Below are positions 29,137-37,227 of a stretch of DNA of 64,000 bases, piece by piece. Within the stretch, counting starts at the first letter, position 1. Every line of letters begins with the position of its first letter. Source of the DNA: Glacieibacterium arshaanense (GTDB lineage: Bacteria > Pseudomonadota > Alphaproteobacteria > Sphingomonadales > Sphingomonadaceae). The stretch covers positions 1,251,149-1,315,148 of the forward strand of contig NZ_SIHO01000001.1 of assembly GCF_004681125.1 (NCBI RefSeq), read 5' to 3'. The translations under genes and the position numbers were made by a program. The notes beneath the pieces are model-generated. The model saw only the letters and a program-made list of their open reading frames with translations, ran no database searches and was not told the origin of the DNA.

Positions 29137-29436
29137 ATGGGCCAGATCAACGTGAACATTGGCGGCCGCAGCTATCCGCTGGCTTGCGGCGACGGCGAGG
29201 AAGCGCATTTGACCGAGCTCGCCGAACATCTGCAGCGCAAGGCCGACGAATTGACCGGCGCGCTCGGCACGATGAGCGAGCCGCGGCTGCTGCTGATGGC
29301 AGGCATTCTGGTCGCCGACGAATTGTTCGAAGTCCGCAAGAAAAATGGCGCCCCCGACCCTGCCGAACTGGCACGCTTTGCCAAGCTTGCTGCACGCGCC
29401 GAGGCGCTCGCCGCGGCAATCGAACAGACCGACTGA
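29137..29436 (+). CDS. zapA: cell division protein ZapA
   Basis: 99-residue FtsZ-associated protein. The N-terminal strand MGQINVNIGGRSYPLACGDGEEAHL and the helix LAEHLQRKADELTG are the typical ZapA head. The C-terminal long helix is the tetramerisation coiled coil. ZapA bundles FtsZ filaments at the division site. It is followed by 6S RNA and 5-formyl-THF cyclo-ligase, the classical zapA-ssrS-fau arrangement. Confidence 0.95.
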   Translation: MGQINVNIGGRSYPLACGDGEEAHLTELAEHLQRKADELTGALGTMSEPRLLLMAGILVADELFEVRKKNGAPDPAELARFAKLAARAEALAAAIEQTD

Positions 29437-29444
29437 AGCGGGGC

Positions 29445-29473
29445 TTGAGAAGTCACCGCCAAAGGCTTACCTT
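29445..29473 (+). promoter_or_regulatory. promoter of 6S RNA
   Basis: TTGAGA (29445-29450) and TACCTT (29468-29473) with 17 bases between them lie immediately before the 5' strand of the 6S closing stem. They start 9 bases after the zapA stop. Confidence 0.6.
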
Positions 29474-29478
29474 GGTGT

Positions 29479-29640
29479 CGGCGGGTACTGCTTGTTACGA
29501 GCATTTCGAGCATCCCTGAGGCGATATCACATCCACGGGAGCTATCCCTGAGCAGATCCTGGTCTGTCTTACATGGTTCCCACCTGACGTTACTGGCGTC
29601 AGAGGATCTTCGAGCAAACGGCCATAGCGGTCCCGCCACC
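29479..29640 (+). ncRNA. ssrS: 6S RNA
   Basis: About 160 nt between zapA and 5-FCL, the canonical position of 6S RNA. The ends pair as GGCGGG (29480-29485) with CCCGCC (29632-29637). Inside, further complementary blocks flank a large central bubble: GAGCA and CATCCCTGAGGCGA on the left arm, and GATCTTCGAGCA on the right arm near 29605-29618. 6S RNA mimics an open promoter and sequesters the housekeeping RNA polymerase in stationary phase. Exact ends are approximate. Confidence 0.8.
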
Positions 29641-29651
29641 TCATTCCCCGC

Positions 29652-30233
29652 ATGATCACCGACAAAGCCCAACTGCGCGCTGCACTGCGCGCCCGCCGCG
29701 CGGCATTTGTCGTGCAGCTTGACGCCGCCACCGCAGCGCGGTTGCGCGCGCAGCTTGCCGATGTCGTCATGCCGCAACTGACCGGCGCCGGCAGCGTCGC
29801 AGTCTATGCCGCGCACGGCACCGAAATCGACCCGGCTGACATTGCCGCGCGATTACAACAGCTTGGACGACGCTTGTTGTGGCCGCGTGTCAACAACGCG
29901 ACCGACACCTTGAGCTTCCACGCCTGTGCACCGCAGGCGCTGGTGCCCGGGTTTCGCGGGCTGTCCGAACCACCCGCCGATGCCCCGGCGGCCATCCCCG
30001 GCGTCATCCTGCTGCCTCTGGTCGGTGCCGATCTGGCGGGCAACCGCATCGGCCAGGGCGGCGGCCACTATGACCGCACGCTCGCTGCGCTGCGCGCCAG
30101 CGGCCACCACCCGCAAACCGTCGGGCTGGCATGGGAGGTGCAGGTTGTCGATGCCATCGCGCCCGATGCCTGGGACCAGCGCCTCGATGCGCTGGCGACG
30201 CCCGCGCGCTGGATGCGCTTTTCGCGACAATGA
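29652..30233 (+). CDS. fau: 5-formyltetrahydrofolate cyclo-ligase
   Basis: 193-residue enzyme that uses ATP to convert 5-formyl-THF to 5,10-methenyl-THF. The N-terminal basic helix (LRAALRARRAAF), the strand VAVYAAHGTEID and the nucleotide loop GNRIGQGGGHYDRTL are visible. In many bacteria this gene is read through from 6S RNA. The ATG at 29652 begins 12 bases after the 6S 3' end. Confidence 0.94.
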   Translation: MITDKAQLRAALRARRAAFVVQLDAATAARLRAQLADVVMPQLTGAGSVAVYAAHGTEIDPADIAARLQQLGRRLLWPRVNNATDTLSFHACAPQALVPGFRGLSEPPADAPAAIPGVILLPLVGADLAGNRIGQGGGHYDRTLAALRASGHHPQTVGLAWEVQVVDAIAPDAWDQRLDALATPARWMRFSRQ

Positions 30234-30273
30234 CGCGGTTGGCGCGGCCGCATCAGGCGGCTATAGCGGCGCC

Positions 30274-30483
30274 ATGACCCCGTCACCCCGCAAACCGTTC
30301 GGCGTGTTGCTGATTATCGTGCTGCTCATCGCCTATGCCGTGCTGGTCGCCAGCCTGGCGCCGTGGCTGTCGTCATGGCCGGCGCTGGCGCAGGCGCCGG
30401 TCTATCTGTTCCTCGGCGTCATCTGGATCGCGCCGCTGCGGCCGCTGCTGCGCTGGATGGAAACCGGGCGGCTGCGGCGATGA
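30274..30483 (+). CDS. DUF2842 family small membrane protein
   Basis: 69 residues with two hydrophobic helices (about 9-29 and 40-57) joined by SLAPWLSSWPALAQAP and ending with the basic tail LRRWMETGRLRR-like. It fits DUF2842, a small family of alphaproteobacterial membrane proteins without known function. Its frame is open further upstream, but the homologous part starts at the ATG at 30274. It overlaps chorismate mutase by ATGA. Confidence 0.8.
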   Translation: MTPSPRKPFGVLLIIVLLIAYAVLVASLAPWLSSWPALAQAPVYLFLGVIWIAPLRPLLRWMETGRLRR

Positions 30484-30839
30484 GCAATTTTGTCAAATCC
30501 CCGGCATCGGTGGCGGCCGAAGCCTGCACGTCGATGACCGAAGTGCGCGCCGGCGTTGATGCCATCGATACTGCGCTGGTGGCGCTACTCGCGGAACGCA
30601 TGCGCTTCATGGACGCTGCCGCGCGCATCAAGCCGCACCGGTCGGCGGTGCGTGACGAGGCGCGCAAGGCGCAGGTCATCACACAGGCCGCCACACAAGC
30701 TGCGGCAGCCGGCCTGCCCGCGGGACTGGCAGAAGTGCTGTGGGAACATCTCGTCGAAGCATCGATTGCCTATGAGCTGGCGCGTTTCGAAGCGTTGCAC
30801 GGCGGCAACAGTTCGAGCCAAGTTCTGCAGCAGGGTTAG
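30480..30839 (+). CDS. chorismate mutase (AroQ type)
   Basis: 119-residue all-helical chorismate mutase that converts chorismate to prephenate for Phe and Tyr. The helix starts VRAGVDAIDTALVALLAERMRFM with the arginine of the active site, then the Lys/Arg helix AARIKPHRSAVRDEARKAQVI and the C-terminal WEHLVEASIAYELARFE. The first ~20 residues are an extra tail. The ATG at 30480 overlaps the DUF2842 stop by four bases. Confidence 0.92.
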   Translation: MSNFVKSPASVAAEACTSMTEVRAGVDAIDTALVALLAERMRFMDAAARIKPHRSAVRDEARKAQVITQAATQAAAAGLPAGLAEVLWEHLVEASIAYELARFEALHGGNSSSQVLQQG

Positions 30840-30950
30840 TCAAGCAGACCGACTTTTGCTAACGATAGTGCCGCTACAATGGGCCGCAGCAAGCTGATTG
30901 CGGGTCCGGGGGGCCGAAAACTGGCGTTTTTTGACGAATTGGAGATTGTT

Positions 30951-31700
30951 ATGGGCGTTGCATTCAAATCAATGTTGGCACTCGCAGCTGCCGGCACCAC
31001 GCTGGCCGCGGCATTTGCAGCACCGGCAGCAGCCGCTGAAAGCAGCGGCTGGCAATACACCATCACGCCCTATCTCTATATGTCCAGCATGTCGGGAACG
31101 ACGACGTTCGGACCGATTTCGGCGCCGACCGACCTGAGCTTCGGCCAAGTGCTCGACCATTTGAGCTTCGCCGCGATGGGCAATTTCAACGCGCAGAATG
31201 ACAAATGGGCGGTAAATGTTGATCTGATGTACGCCAAACTCGGCGCCACAGGCCCAAAGAAGGGCTTGTTCAACGTTGATATCGAACAGGGCATCTACGC
31301 TGGCGTGCTGGCACGCCGCGTGGCCCAGCATGCCGAAGTCTATGCCGGCGTGCGCATCGTGACGCTCGATGTCGGCATCCATTCGAACTTCGGACCGCAG
31401 ATCGATCGCAGCCGCGGCGTCGACTGGGTCGATCCCATCGTCGGCCTGCGCGTCAACGCACCGGTCAGCGACAAGGTGGCATTCAACTTCATGGCCGATG
31501 TCGGCGGTTTTGGCATCGGCGCCGACTATGACATTCAAGTCTGGCCAACGCTGCAGATCAAGCTCGGCCAGGGCCGCTGGCGCGCCGATGTCGGCTACCG
31601 TGTCAACTACCTCGACTACAGCCGAGATTCGGGCCCTGCGCGCTTCCAGTACGACATGCTGCTGTACGGGCCGACTTTGGGCGTTTCGTACACCTTCTGA
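30951..31700 (+). CDS. outer-membrane beta-barrel protein of unknown function
   Basis: 249 residues with a signal peptide (about residues 1-27, ending APAAAA). The mature part consists of alternating strands rich in Gly, Tyr and Phe (WQYTITPYLYMSSMSG, AQHAEVYAGVRIVTLDVG, WRADVGYRVNYLDY) and ends in an aromatic C-terminal residue (GVSYTF), the signature for insertion by BAM. Porin or lipid-binding roles are possible. The ATG at 30951 is preferred to the frame start 24 codons before because it begins the signal peptide. Confidence 0.8.
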   Translation: MGVAFKSMLALAAAGTTLAAAFAAPAAAAESSGWQYTITPYLYMSSMSGTTTFGPISAPTDLSFGQVLDHLSFAAMGNFNAQNDKWAVNVDLMYAKLGATGPKKGLFNVDIEQGIYAGVLARRVAQHAEVYAGVRIVTLDVGIHSNFGPQIDRSRGVDWVDPIVGLRVNAPVSDKVAFNFMADVGGFGIGADYDIQVWPTLQIKLGQGRWRADVGYRVNYLDYSRDSGPARFQYDMLLYGPTLGVSYTF

Positions 31701-31707
31701 CCGACGA

Positions 31708-31739
31708 CTGATCCACGGCGCGCGGGCGTCGTGGATCAG
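31708..31739 (+). terminator. hairpin after the barrel gene
   Basis: A perfect 10-bp stem CTGATCCACG/CGTGGATCAG (31708-31717 with 31730-31739) begins 8 bases past the stop. There is no T tract on the plus strand, so it may be a Rho-linked or 3'-stabilising hairpin. Confidence 0.55.
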
Positions 31740-31799
31740 CCGTTCACGGCTCACTACTATGGCTGAAGTGCTGGTGGATGCGGCAGTTGCGCCATGCAA

Positions 31800-31876
<77 letters not shown>

Positions 31877-32045
31877 ATCCATGTGCTGCAACCGGCAACC
31901 GGTCGAAGCGTGCGGGGGGATTAGGCGAGGGGCCGCGCGGTGTCAAGCAAGTGCAGCGTCACTGTGTTGCAACATCGCGAATAAGCATTGTCGCACTGCA
32001 CAATCCGGGGTGACAGCGCCGCTGCCGCGTTCTAGGTGCAAGGCC

Positions 32046-32963
32046 ATGCAGAACCACGTCCCGCCCCCCTCGCCCGCGCTGACGCCCGCGCAATCGATCG
32101 AGCGCCTTGTCGCGCTGCTCGATGTCGAATCGCTTGGCGATGACCGATTCCGTGGCCACTCGACCGAAGCCGGCTGGCAACGTGTCTATGGCGGCCAGGT
32201 CATTGCCCAGGCGTTAATGGCAGCTTCCAAGACTGTGCCCGCGGATCGCCCGGCACATTCGCTGCACGCCTATTTCATGCGGCCCGGCGACCCAAAGGAA
32301 TCAATCGTTTACCGCGTCGAGCGCGACCGCGACGGCGCCAGCTTCTCGTCGCGGCGGATTATTGCGCTGCAGTACGGCAAGGCGATTTTCAGCATGTCGG
32401 CGTCGTTCCAGGTCGAAGAGACCGGGCTCGAGCACACGACCGCCATGCCGGCCGTCGTCGGCCCCGAAGGCTTGATGAACGAGCTCGAACTGCACATTGC
32501 CAACGCCGACCACATCCCCGAATCGCATCGCGACCTGTGGCTCGGCCGTGACCGGCCGATCGAATTCCGGCCCATCGAGCCCGGTGACCCGATCAAGCCC
32601 GAAGCCAGTGCACCGGTCGCGCACAACTGGTTCCGTGCCGCCGCCACGGTGCCCGACATCGGTGCCGAGGCGCAGCCCGCGCTGGCGCGCTGCCTGCTCG
32701 CCTATGCCAGCGACATGACGTTGCTCGATACCTGCCTGCTGCCGCATGCCATCGCCTGGCCCGATCCGGCGCTTCAGGCGGCGTCGCTCGACCATGCGAT
32801 GTGGTTCCACACGACGCCCGATCTGTCGCAATGGCATTTGTTCGCGCAGGACAGCCCGCGCGCCAGCGGCGGCCGCGGCATCAACCGCGGCCTGATCTAT
32901 GCCGGAGACGGGACGCTCGTCGCTACCGTCATGCAGGAAGGGTTGATCCGCTACCGCGCCTAG
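32046..32963 (+). CDS. tesB: acyl-CoA thioesterase II (TesB family)
   Basis: 305-residue double-hotdog thioesterase that hydrolyses acyl-CoAs in the cytoplasm. The N-terminal hotdog has QRVYGGQVIAQALMAASKTV and SLHAYFMRPGDP. The C-terminal hotdog has LAYASDMTLLDTCLLPH with the catalytic Asp, and the end GRGINRGLIYAGDGTLVATVMQEGLIR is diagnostic. The frame opens 55 codons upstream through a tRNA-flanking region, so the ATG at 32046 is chosen. Confidence 0.94.
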   Translation: MQNHVPPPSPALTPAQSIERLVALLDVESLGDDRFRGHSTEAGWQRVYGGQVIAQALMAASKTVPADRPAHSLHAYFMRPGDPKESIVYRVERDRDGASFSSRRIIALQYGKAIFSMSASFQVEETGLEHTTAMPAVVGPEGLMNELELHIANADHIPESHRDLWLGRDRPIEFRPIEPGDPIKPEASAPVAHNWFRAAATVPDIGAEAQPALARCLLAYASDMTLLDTCLLPHAIAWPDPALQAASLDHAMWFHTTPDLSQWHLFAQDSPRASGGRGINRGLIYAGDGTLVATVMQEGLIRYRA

Positions 32964-32990
32964 GTGCGTCTATGGTATTGGTACGGCGAC

Positions 32991-33533
32991 TTACCCGGCG
33001 TTCTTTTCGGCGTCATCGCTGACGATTGTCGCGGTGCCACGCGTTGCCGCCGGGCCATCCGCCACCAGACTGTACTCGATGCTTTCGTTGCCATCGTCGT
33101 GCTTGACCGCGCGCAGCACGATCGCACCGTCGAGCGACGTGCTGCGACTAAAGGTGCCCCAGCTCGATTTGGGTGCCTGTTCAAGCAGATGCGTCGCCAG
33201 CGCATCGGGGGTTACCGGACTGGCGAAATCGAAGACCACGGTGCCATGGTCGCGCCCGCCCCGCTCGGTTGCCTTGATGTTCATGCCCTTGATCATCGTC
33301 CCCTTGGGCAACATCATGCCGTCGACGTCCATTTTGTCGCCGTTGAATTCGATGCCGGGAATTTCGACATTCGCCTTGAACCCGTCGGTGTCGATCGCCA
33401 GCGCCGATGTCTTGCTGGGTGCAGCTGCGACCGAGGCCTTGGCATCGGCTGAGGGCTCGTTCTTGTGACGATCGCATCCTGCGAGCGCAGTCGTGGCCAA
33501 GGCAAGGGCCAGTACGGTGATGATCGGTCGCAT
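32991..33533 (-). CDS. lipoprotein of unknown function
   Basis: 180 residues. The N-terminus MRPIITVLALALATTALAGC is a lipoprotein signal with the lipobox LAGC, so Cys20 should be lipidated. A low-complexity linker (SADAKASVAAAPSK) leads to a compact beta-rich domain. Its function is not recognised. The ATG at 33533 has TAAGGAG eight bases before it; the longer frame (to 33599) would bury the signal peptide. It has its own well-formed promoter with an operator-like palindrome. Confidence 0.85.
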   Translation of the reverse strand: MRPIITVLALALATTALAGCDRHKNEPSADAKASVAAAPSKTSALAIDTDGFKANVEIPGIEFNGDKMDVDGMMLPKGTMIKGMNIKATERGGRDHGTVVFDFASPVTPDALATHLLEQAPKSSWGTFSRSTSLDGAIVLRAVKHDDGNESIEYSLVADGPAATRGTATIVSDDAEKNAG

Positions 33534-33548
33534 ATTCAACTCCTTAGC

Positions 33549-33588
33549 GTATTGTTTAGATAATACACTCCGGATTCGGGCTCGGCAA
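33549..33588 (-). promoter_or_regulatory. promoter with overlapping palindrome upstream of the lipoprotein
   Basis: On the minus strand TTGCCG (33583-33588) and TATTAT (33560-33565) are 17 bases apart, followed by an ATG 27 bases further on. A palindrome GTATT-N8-AATAC (33549-33566) covers the -10 and the start site, the usual place for a repressor. The regulator is unknown. Confidence 0.6.
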
Positions 33589-33775
33589 GCGGAAACCAAG
33601 GAGTGAAGGCGACGCTAATCACTATCTCGCCGATGGACGCTGCACATTTCTGCCACCTGTGTCCGATTCAGGCTGTCGGGCAACAAATGCTTGCGCTAGA
33701 CCAGCCAGATGTTTTGAAATCGATTGCATGCGGCGACACCCGAAAGAATCGCTGGTGCAATTGCAGGGGGACGTC

Positions 33776-35062
33776 ATGGCACTTGCAGCTCCGGCCGCGA
33801 AAACCGGGCACACGACCAATGGTGAAGGCGGTGAGTGGCCAGCCGATCTGCGCTGGTTCGTCTTCGCGCTGTTTTTCATCTTTGGCGGCATTACCAGCCT
33901 CAACGACATTCTGATCCCCAAGCTGCGCGGGCTGTTTGCGCTGACCCACACCGAATCGATGCTGGTGCAGTTCGCGTTCTTCACTGCCTATTTCCTGGTG
34001 TCGCTGCCCGCCGCGCTGGTGGTGCGCAAATTCGGCTATATGCGGTCGGCGGCCATAGGGCTGCTGACGATGACGGTCGGCTGCCTGCTGTTCATCCCGG
34101 CATCGACATCGGGGCTGTTCCCCGGCTTCCTGCTGGCGCTGTTCGTGCTGGCGAGCGGCGTCGTGCTGGTGCAGGTCGTGTCCAACCCGTTGATTTCCAT
34201 GCTAGGCGCACCGCAATCGGCGCATAGCCGGCTTACCTTTGCACAAGCGTTCAATTCGCTCGGGACGACGGTGTTTCCGTTTTTCGGGGCGCGCCTCATC
34301 CTCGGCTCGCTCGACAAAGTCCAACCCGACGAACTCGATGCCGCCGCGCAGGCGGCATTTCGGACCGCGCAGACGCAGGTCATCGTCCACACCTATATCG
34401 GACTCGCAGTGGCGCTGGTCATCGTCGCGGCGGTGGTCTGGCTGCGTCGCAACCGTCTGCCGCATGTCGCTGTTGCGGGCAGCGGGTTGCTCGACTCGTT
34501 CGACCTGCTCAAGCGGCCACGCTTTGCCTTCGGGACTTTGGGCATCTTCCTCTATGTCGGCGGCGAGGTGGCGATCGGCAGCACGCTGGTCAGCTATTTG
34601 ACTCAGGCCAATGTGCTCGGCGTCGATGCGCGCGCGGCGGGCGAGCTGGTGGCGCTGTACTGGGGCGGTGCCATGGTCGGGCGCTTCATCGGCGCTTGGC
34701 TGCTCAAACGATTCCCGCCGGCGCTGGTGCTCGCGGGCGCGGCGCTGGGCGCCTGTACATTGCTGGTGCTATCGGGATCTTCCACCGGCCCAGTTGCCGG
34801 CTATTCGTTGCTCGCAGTCGGCCTTATGAACTCGATCATGTTCCCGACGATATTCTCACTGGCCTGCGAAGGGCTCGGGGACCGCGCACCTGACGGGTCG
34901 GGGCTGTTGTGCATGGCGATTGTCGGTGGGGCCGTTGTGCCGCTGCTCTTCGGAATCGTGGCCGATATGTCGACGTTGGCAACGGCGCTGCTCGTGCCGG
35001 CAGCCTGCTATGTCGGGATCATCATGTTTGCGCGCTACTGCCGTCGTCATCCCGTTCTATGA
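33776..35062 (+). CDS. MFS sugar transporter, FucP/GluP type
   Basis: 428-residue major-facilitator protein with 12 predicted helices. The match is to the fucose:H+ symporter branch: FALFFIFGGITSLNDILIPKL, the short helix motif VVSNPLISMLGAPQSAHSRLTFAQAFNSLGT and MFPTIFSLACEGLG. The substrate is likely a hexose or deoxyhexose. The ATG at 33776 is preceded by CAGGGGGA; the frame is open further upstream without conserved residues. Confidence 0.9.
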   Translation: MALAAPAAKTGHTTNGEGGEWPADLRWFVFALFFIFGGITSLNDILIPKLRGLFALTHTESMLVQFAFFTAYFLVSLPAALVVRKFGYMRSAAIGLLTMTVGCLLFIPASTSGLFPGFLLALFVLASGVVLVQVVSNPLISMLGAPQSAHSRLTFAQAFNSLGTTVFPFFGARLILGSLDKVQPDELDAAAQAAFRTAQTQVIVHTYIGLAVALVIVAAVVWLRRNRLPHVAVAGSGLLDSFDLLKRPRFAFGTLGIFLYVGGEVAIGSTLVSYLTQANVLGVDARAAGELVALYWGGAMVGRFIGAWLLKRFPPALVLAGAALGACTLLVLSGSSTGPVAGYSLLAVGLMNSIMFPTIFSLACEGLGDRAPDGSGLLCMAIVGGAVVPLLFGIVADMSTLATALLVPAACYVGIIMFARYCRRHPVL

Positions 35063-35075
35063 ACGTGCCATCCTT

Positions 35076-35735
35076 GTGACGGTGCCCGTCGACGCCGCAC
35101 CGGTCGTACCACCAACCACCCTGCCCGCGATTGAACTGTTTTCAGGCGAGACGGCACGCCCAGCGCCCTATCGCGGCGCGGGTGCAGAGCTGTACCGCTG
35201 GGTCGGCACCGCCTGGCTGAAGCTGACCGGCTGGACGATGGCCGGCGATTGGCCCGATCTGCCGAAGATGGTGCTGGTTGCGGCGCCGCACACCTCGAAC
35301 TGGGACGGCATCCACATGCTCGCCGCCGCGGGCTATTATCGCATCAAGCTGCGGTGGATGGGCAAAGCCAGCCTGACCAAGGGCATCTTCGGCGGCCTGG
35401 TGCGCTGGGCCGGCTGCGTTCCCATCGACCGGTCACGCAGCAGTGATGTGGTTGCCGACATGCGCGCCGCGTTTGCCGCAAGCCGGTCCATGGTCCTCGC
35501 GGTACCGCCTGAGGGAACACGCAGCCGCACCACCGAATGGAAATCGGGTTTCTACCATATCGCGCATGGTGCTGGCGTGCCGCTAGTGTTCAGCGTGCTT
35601 GACTATGGGACGCGCACGATACGCATTGCCGGCAGCATGATGACGTCGGGCGACTATGAGGCCGACTTGCCATCGATCCTGCGCCTCTATGCCGGCGCGT
35701 CGGGCAAACATCCGGCAAAGTTCAACGCGCAGTAG
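35076..35735 (+). CDS. 1-acyl-sn-glycerol-3-phosphate acyltransferase-like protein
   Basis: 219 residues from a GTG at 35076, thirteen bases after the MFS stop. Acyltransferase block 1 is AAPHTSNWDGIHM in place of the usual NHxxxxD (His and Asp kept). The other blocks are GCVPIDRSRSSD and the PEGTRSR motif (AVPPEGTRSRTTEW). The protein may acylate lysophosphatidic acid or another glycolipid. Other GTGs exist in frame, so the start is uncertain. Confidence 0.82.
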   Translation: MTVPVDAAPVVPPTTLPAIELFSGETARPAPYRGAGAELYRWVGTAWLKLTGWTMAGDWPDLPKMVLVAAPHTSNWDGIHMLAAAGYYRIKLRWMGKASLTKGIFGGLVRWAGCVPIDRSRSSDVVADMRAAFAASRSMVLAVPPEGTRSRTTEWKSGFYHIAHGAGVPLVFSVLDYGTRTIRIAGSMMTSGDYEADLPSILRLYAGASGKHPAKFNAQ

Positions 35736-35913
35736 CGACGCGGCACGCAAGTGGAACAGGCGAACGGTAGTCCGTGGAACAGTCGATCCTGCCATAGCCC
35801 AGTCCAGCAGTGACCCAGTCAGCCAAAGGGCAATCAACCGTACCGCATGTCAGCGGCAGATGCTGACGCATCTGGCCAGCAGGTCCGTTGCGCCCAATGG
35901 GGTGCTGCCCAGC

Positions 35914-35945
35914 AAAAAAAATGGCGCGCACCGAAGTGCGCGCCA
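35914..35945 (-). terminator. Rho-independent terminator of the PEPxxWA-CTERM gene
   Basis: On the minus strand a perfect 10-bp stem TGGCGCGCAC/GTGCGCGCCA with a TTCG tetraloop (35922-35945) is followed by eight T (35914-35921). It is the clearest intrinsic terminator in the window. A second small hairpin GACCGC/GCGGTC lies between it and the stop codon. Confidence 0.9.
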
Positions 35946-35989
35946 AATCTTTTCCGAGGTGACCGCCGAAGCGGTCGACCAAACCAGCC

Positions 35990-36835
35990 TTAGCCGGCGA
36001 CCGAAGCCAGCTGGCGACGGCGACGAACCTGGAAGCCGACCATGCCGAAACCGGCAACGAACAGTGCCCAAGTAGCCGGCTCGGGAACCGACGGGCTCGG
36101 TTCCGAACCGAAGGTGCCGTTGGCCGAAGCGCGGAACGTGGTCAGCGCCGCGGTCGGCGCAGCGTTGTAGGCCTTGGCATTGAAGCCGATCGGCGTGCCC
36201 GACGCCTGACCGATCGAACCCAGCGTGATGCTGAAGTCACGCGCGGTGGTGTTGGTGAAGTCCAGGTTGAACATCGGAGCCGAGACATAGGTGATCGAGC
36301 CGCCAACCGGATCGGTACCCGTGAAAGCCGCCGAGCTGCCGCCGCGCACGCCGGCGATCAGCGCGCCGGTGTAGTTGGTGGCGCTCAAAAGGTTCGTACC
36401 ATCGGGAATGGTGTAGGCGCCAATTGTCTGCGAACCGCCCGAAGCCGCTTTCGCGGTGAAGGTGAACGAACCAGTGATGTTCGCTTGGATCAGGAAGCAC
36501 GTCGGCCCGGGGCAAGTACCAACCGTCTGCGCAGCCGTGTTCGTCGTGGTGCCGAAAAGCGTGAACTCGGCGCGCACCGCCTGGGGCAGGCCGCCGACCA
36601 GGAAGTTGAAGCTGACGATGGTCGCGCCCGGAACCGTCGAATTACCGGCACTGATCGTGTAGACCTGACCGTTCTTCGACGTATTGGCGTTGTTGCCATT
36701 CTTCCAATAGATGTTCGAAGCCGAGGTCAGCGTGTTGAAGTTGGCAAACGCTGTCGTGACGGCAGTGGCCGGAGCCGAAGCGGCGAGGACCGAACCAGCC
36801 AGGAGTGCTGCTGCAACAAAATTCTTAACCGACAT
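35990..36835 (-). CDS. PEPxxWA-CTERM sorting-signal protein
   Basis: 281 residues. A signal peptide (MSVKNFVAAALLAGSVLAASAPATA) is followed by about 220 residues of Ser/Thr/Asn-rich beta-type sequence with a single Cys pair (GTCPGPTC). The C-terminus has the sorting signal VPEPATWALFVAGFGMVGF followed by the basic tail RRRR. This is the alphaproteobacterial variant of PEP-CTERM: PEPxxWA, a hydrophobic helix and Arg cluster, recognised by an exosortase. It is probably a surface or matrix protein. The ATG at 36835 fits GGAG spacing better than that at 36841. Confidence 0.92.
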   Translation of the reverse strand: MSVKNFVAAALLAGSVLAASAPATAVTTAFANFNTLTSASNIYWKNGNNANTSKNGQVYTISAGNSTVPGATIVSFNFLVGGLPQAVRAEFTLFGTTTNTAAQTVGTCPGPTCFLIQANITGSFTFTAKAASGGSQTIGAYTIPDGTNLLSATNYTGALIAGVRGGSSAAFTGTDPVGGSITYVSAPMFNLDFTNTTARDFSITLGSIGQASGTPIGFNAKAYNAAPTAALTTFRASANGTFGSEPSPSVPEPATWALFVAGFGMVGFQVRRRRQLASVAG

Positions 36836-36841
36836 TTTCAT

Positions 36842-36980
36842 TCTCCAGTTTCTCGACCCGAATTCAACCGACTGAGCCTGCTTAATACACTCTGACTATC
36901 CGGCGAAACCACGACCCCAACAACCTTCCTCCAGGTTGGGCACCAAAAGTGCCTATGGGACCGAGGTTGCAACGCATTGC
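36842..36980 (-). promoter_or_regulatory. structured leader of the PEPxxWA-CTERM mRNA
   Basis: The ~150-nt leader between the sigma-54 start and the ATG can fold into GGCAC/GTGCC (around 36943-36957) and CCCAAC/GTTGGG, whose loop exposes GGAGGA far from the real start. No riboswitch family was recognised. A short TTG-initiated frame follows the decoy GGAGGA, so leader-peptide control is possible but unsupported. Confidence 0.35.
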
Positions 36981-36995
36981 CTCAACTTCATACAA

Positions 36996-37010
36996 GCAAA
37001 AGCCGTGCCA
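36996..37010 (-). promoter_or_regulatory. sigma-54 (RpoN) promoter for the PEPxxWA-CTERM gene
   Basis: On the minus strand TGGCACGGCTTTTGC matches the -24/-12 consensus TGGCAC-N5-TTGC perfectly, including spacing. It lies in a 386-bp region free of genes (36842-37227), upstream of the PEPxxWA gene. PEP-CTERM regulons in other bacteria are driven by a sigma-54 activator (PrsR) and kinase (PrsK); no such regulator is in this window. Confidence 0.78.
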
Positions 37011-37227
37011 ATCTTTGGAACCACCATAAGTCATTGAATTTACACAGATGGAGATTTTTGGCATACGGCGATGTGTAATATTTTTTGACATTTTCGGGGT
37101 ATTTTCACCGCGGACGGCGCGAAACCCGGTGCGGTACGCCTCGATCCAAACATTCAAACTGCTGATAAGATTCAACATTCATTGCAGGAGCCGCATGACC
37201 CGCCGCATCACTTGCGCTGGGAGTGCC

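Noticed and set aside
35722-36057. 111-codon open frame around the PEPxxWA terminator
   Set aside because: It crosses the strong Rho-independent terminator and the 3' end of the real gene, and has no conserved features.
36882-37178. 98-codon open frame on the minus strand between the sugar transferase and the PEPxxWA gene
   Set aside because: It covers the sigma-54 promoter and leader, has low-GC non-coding-like codon use unlike its neighbours, no Shine-Dalgarno and no recognisable domain.
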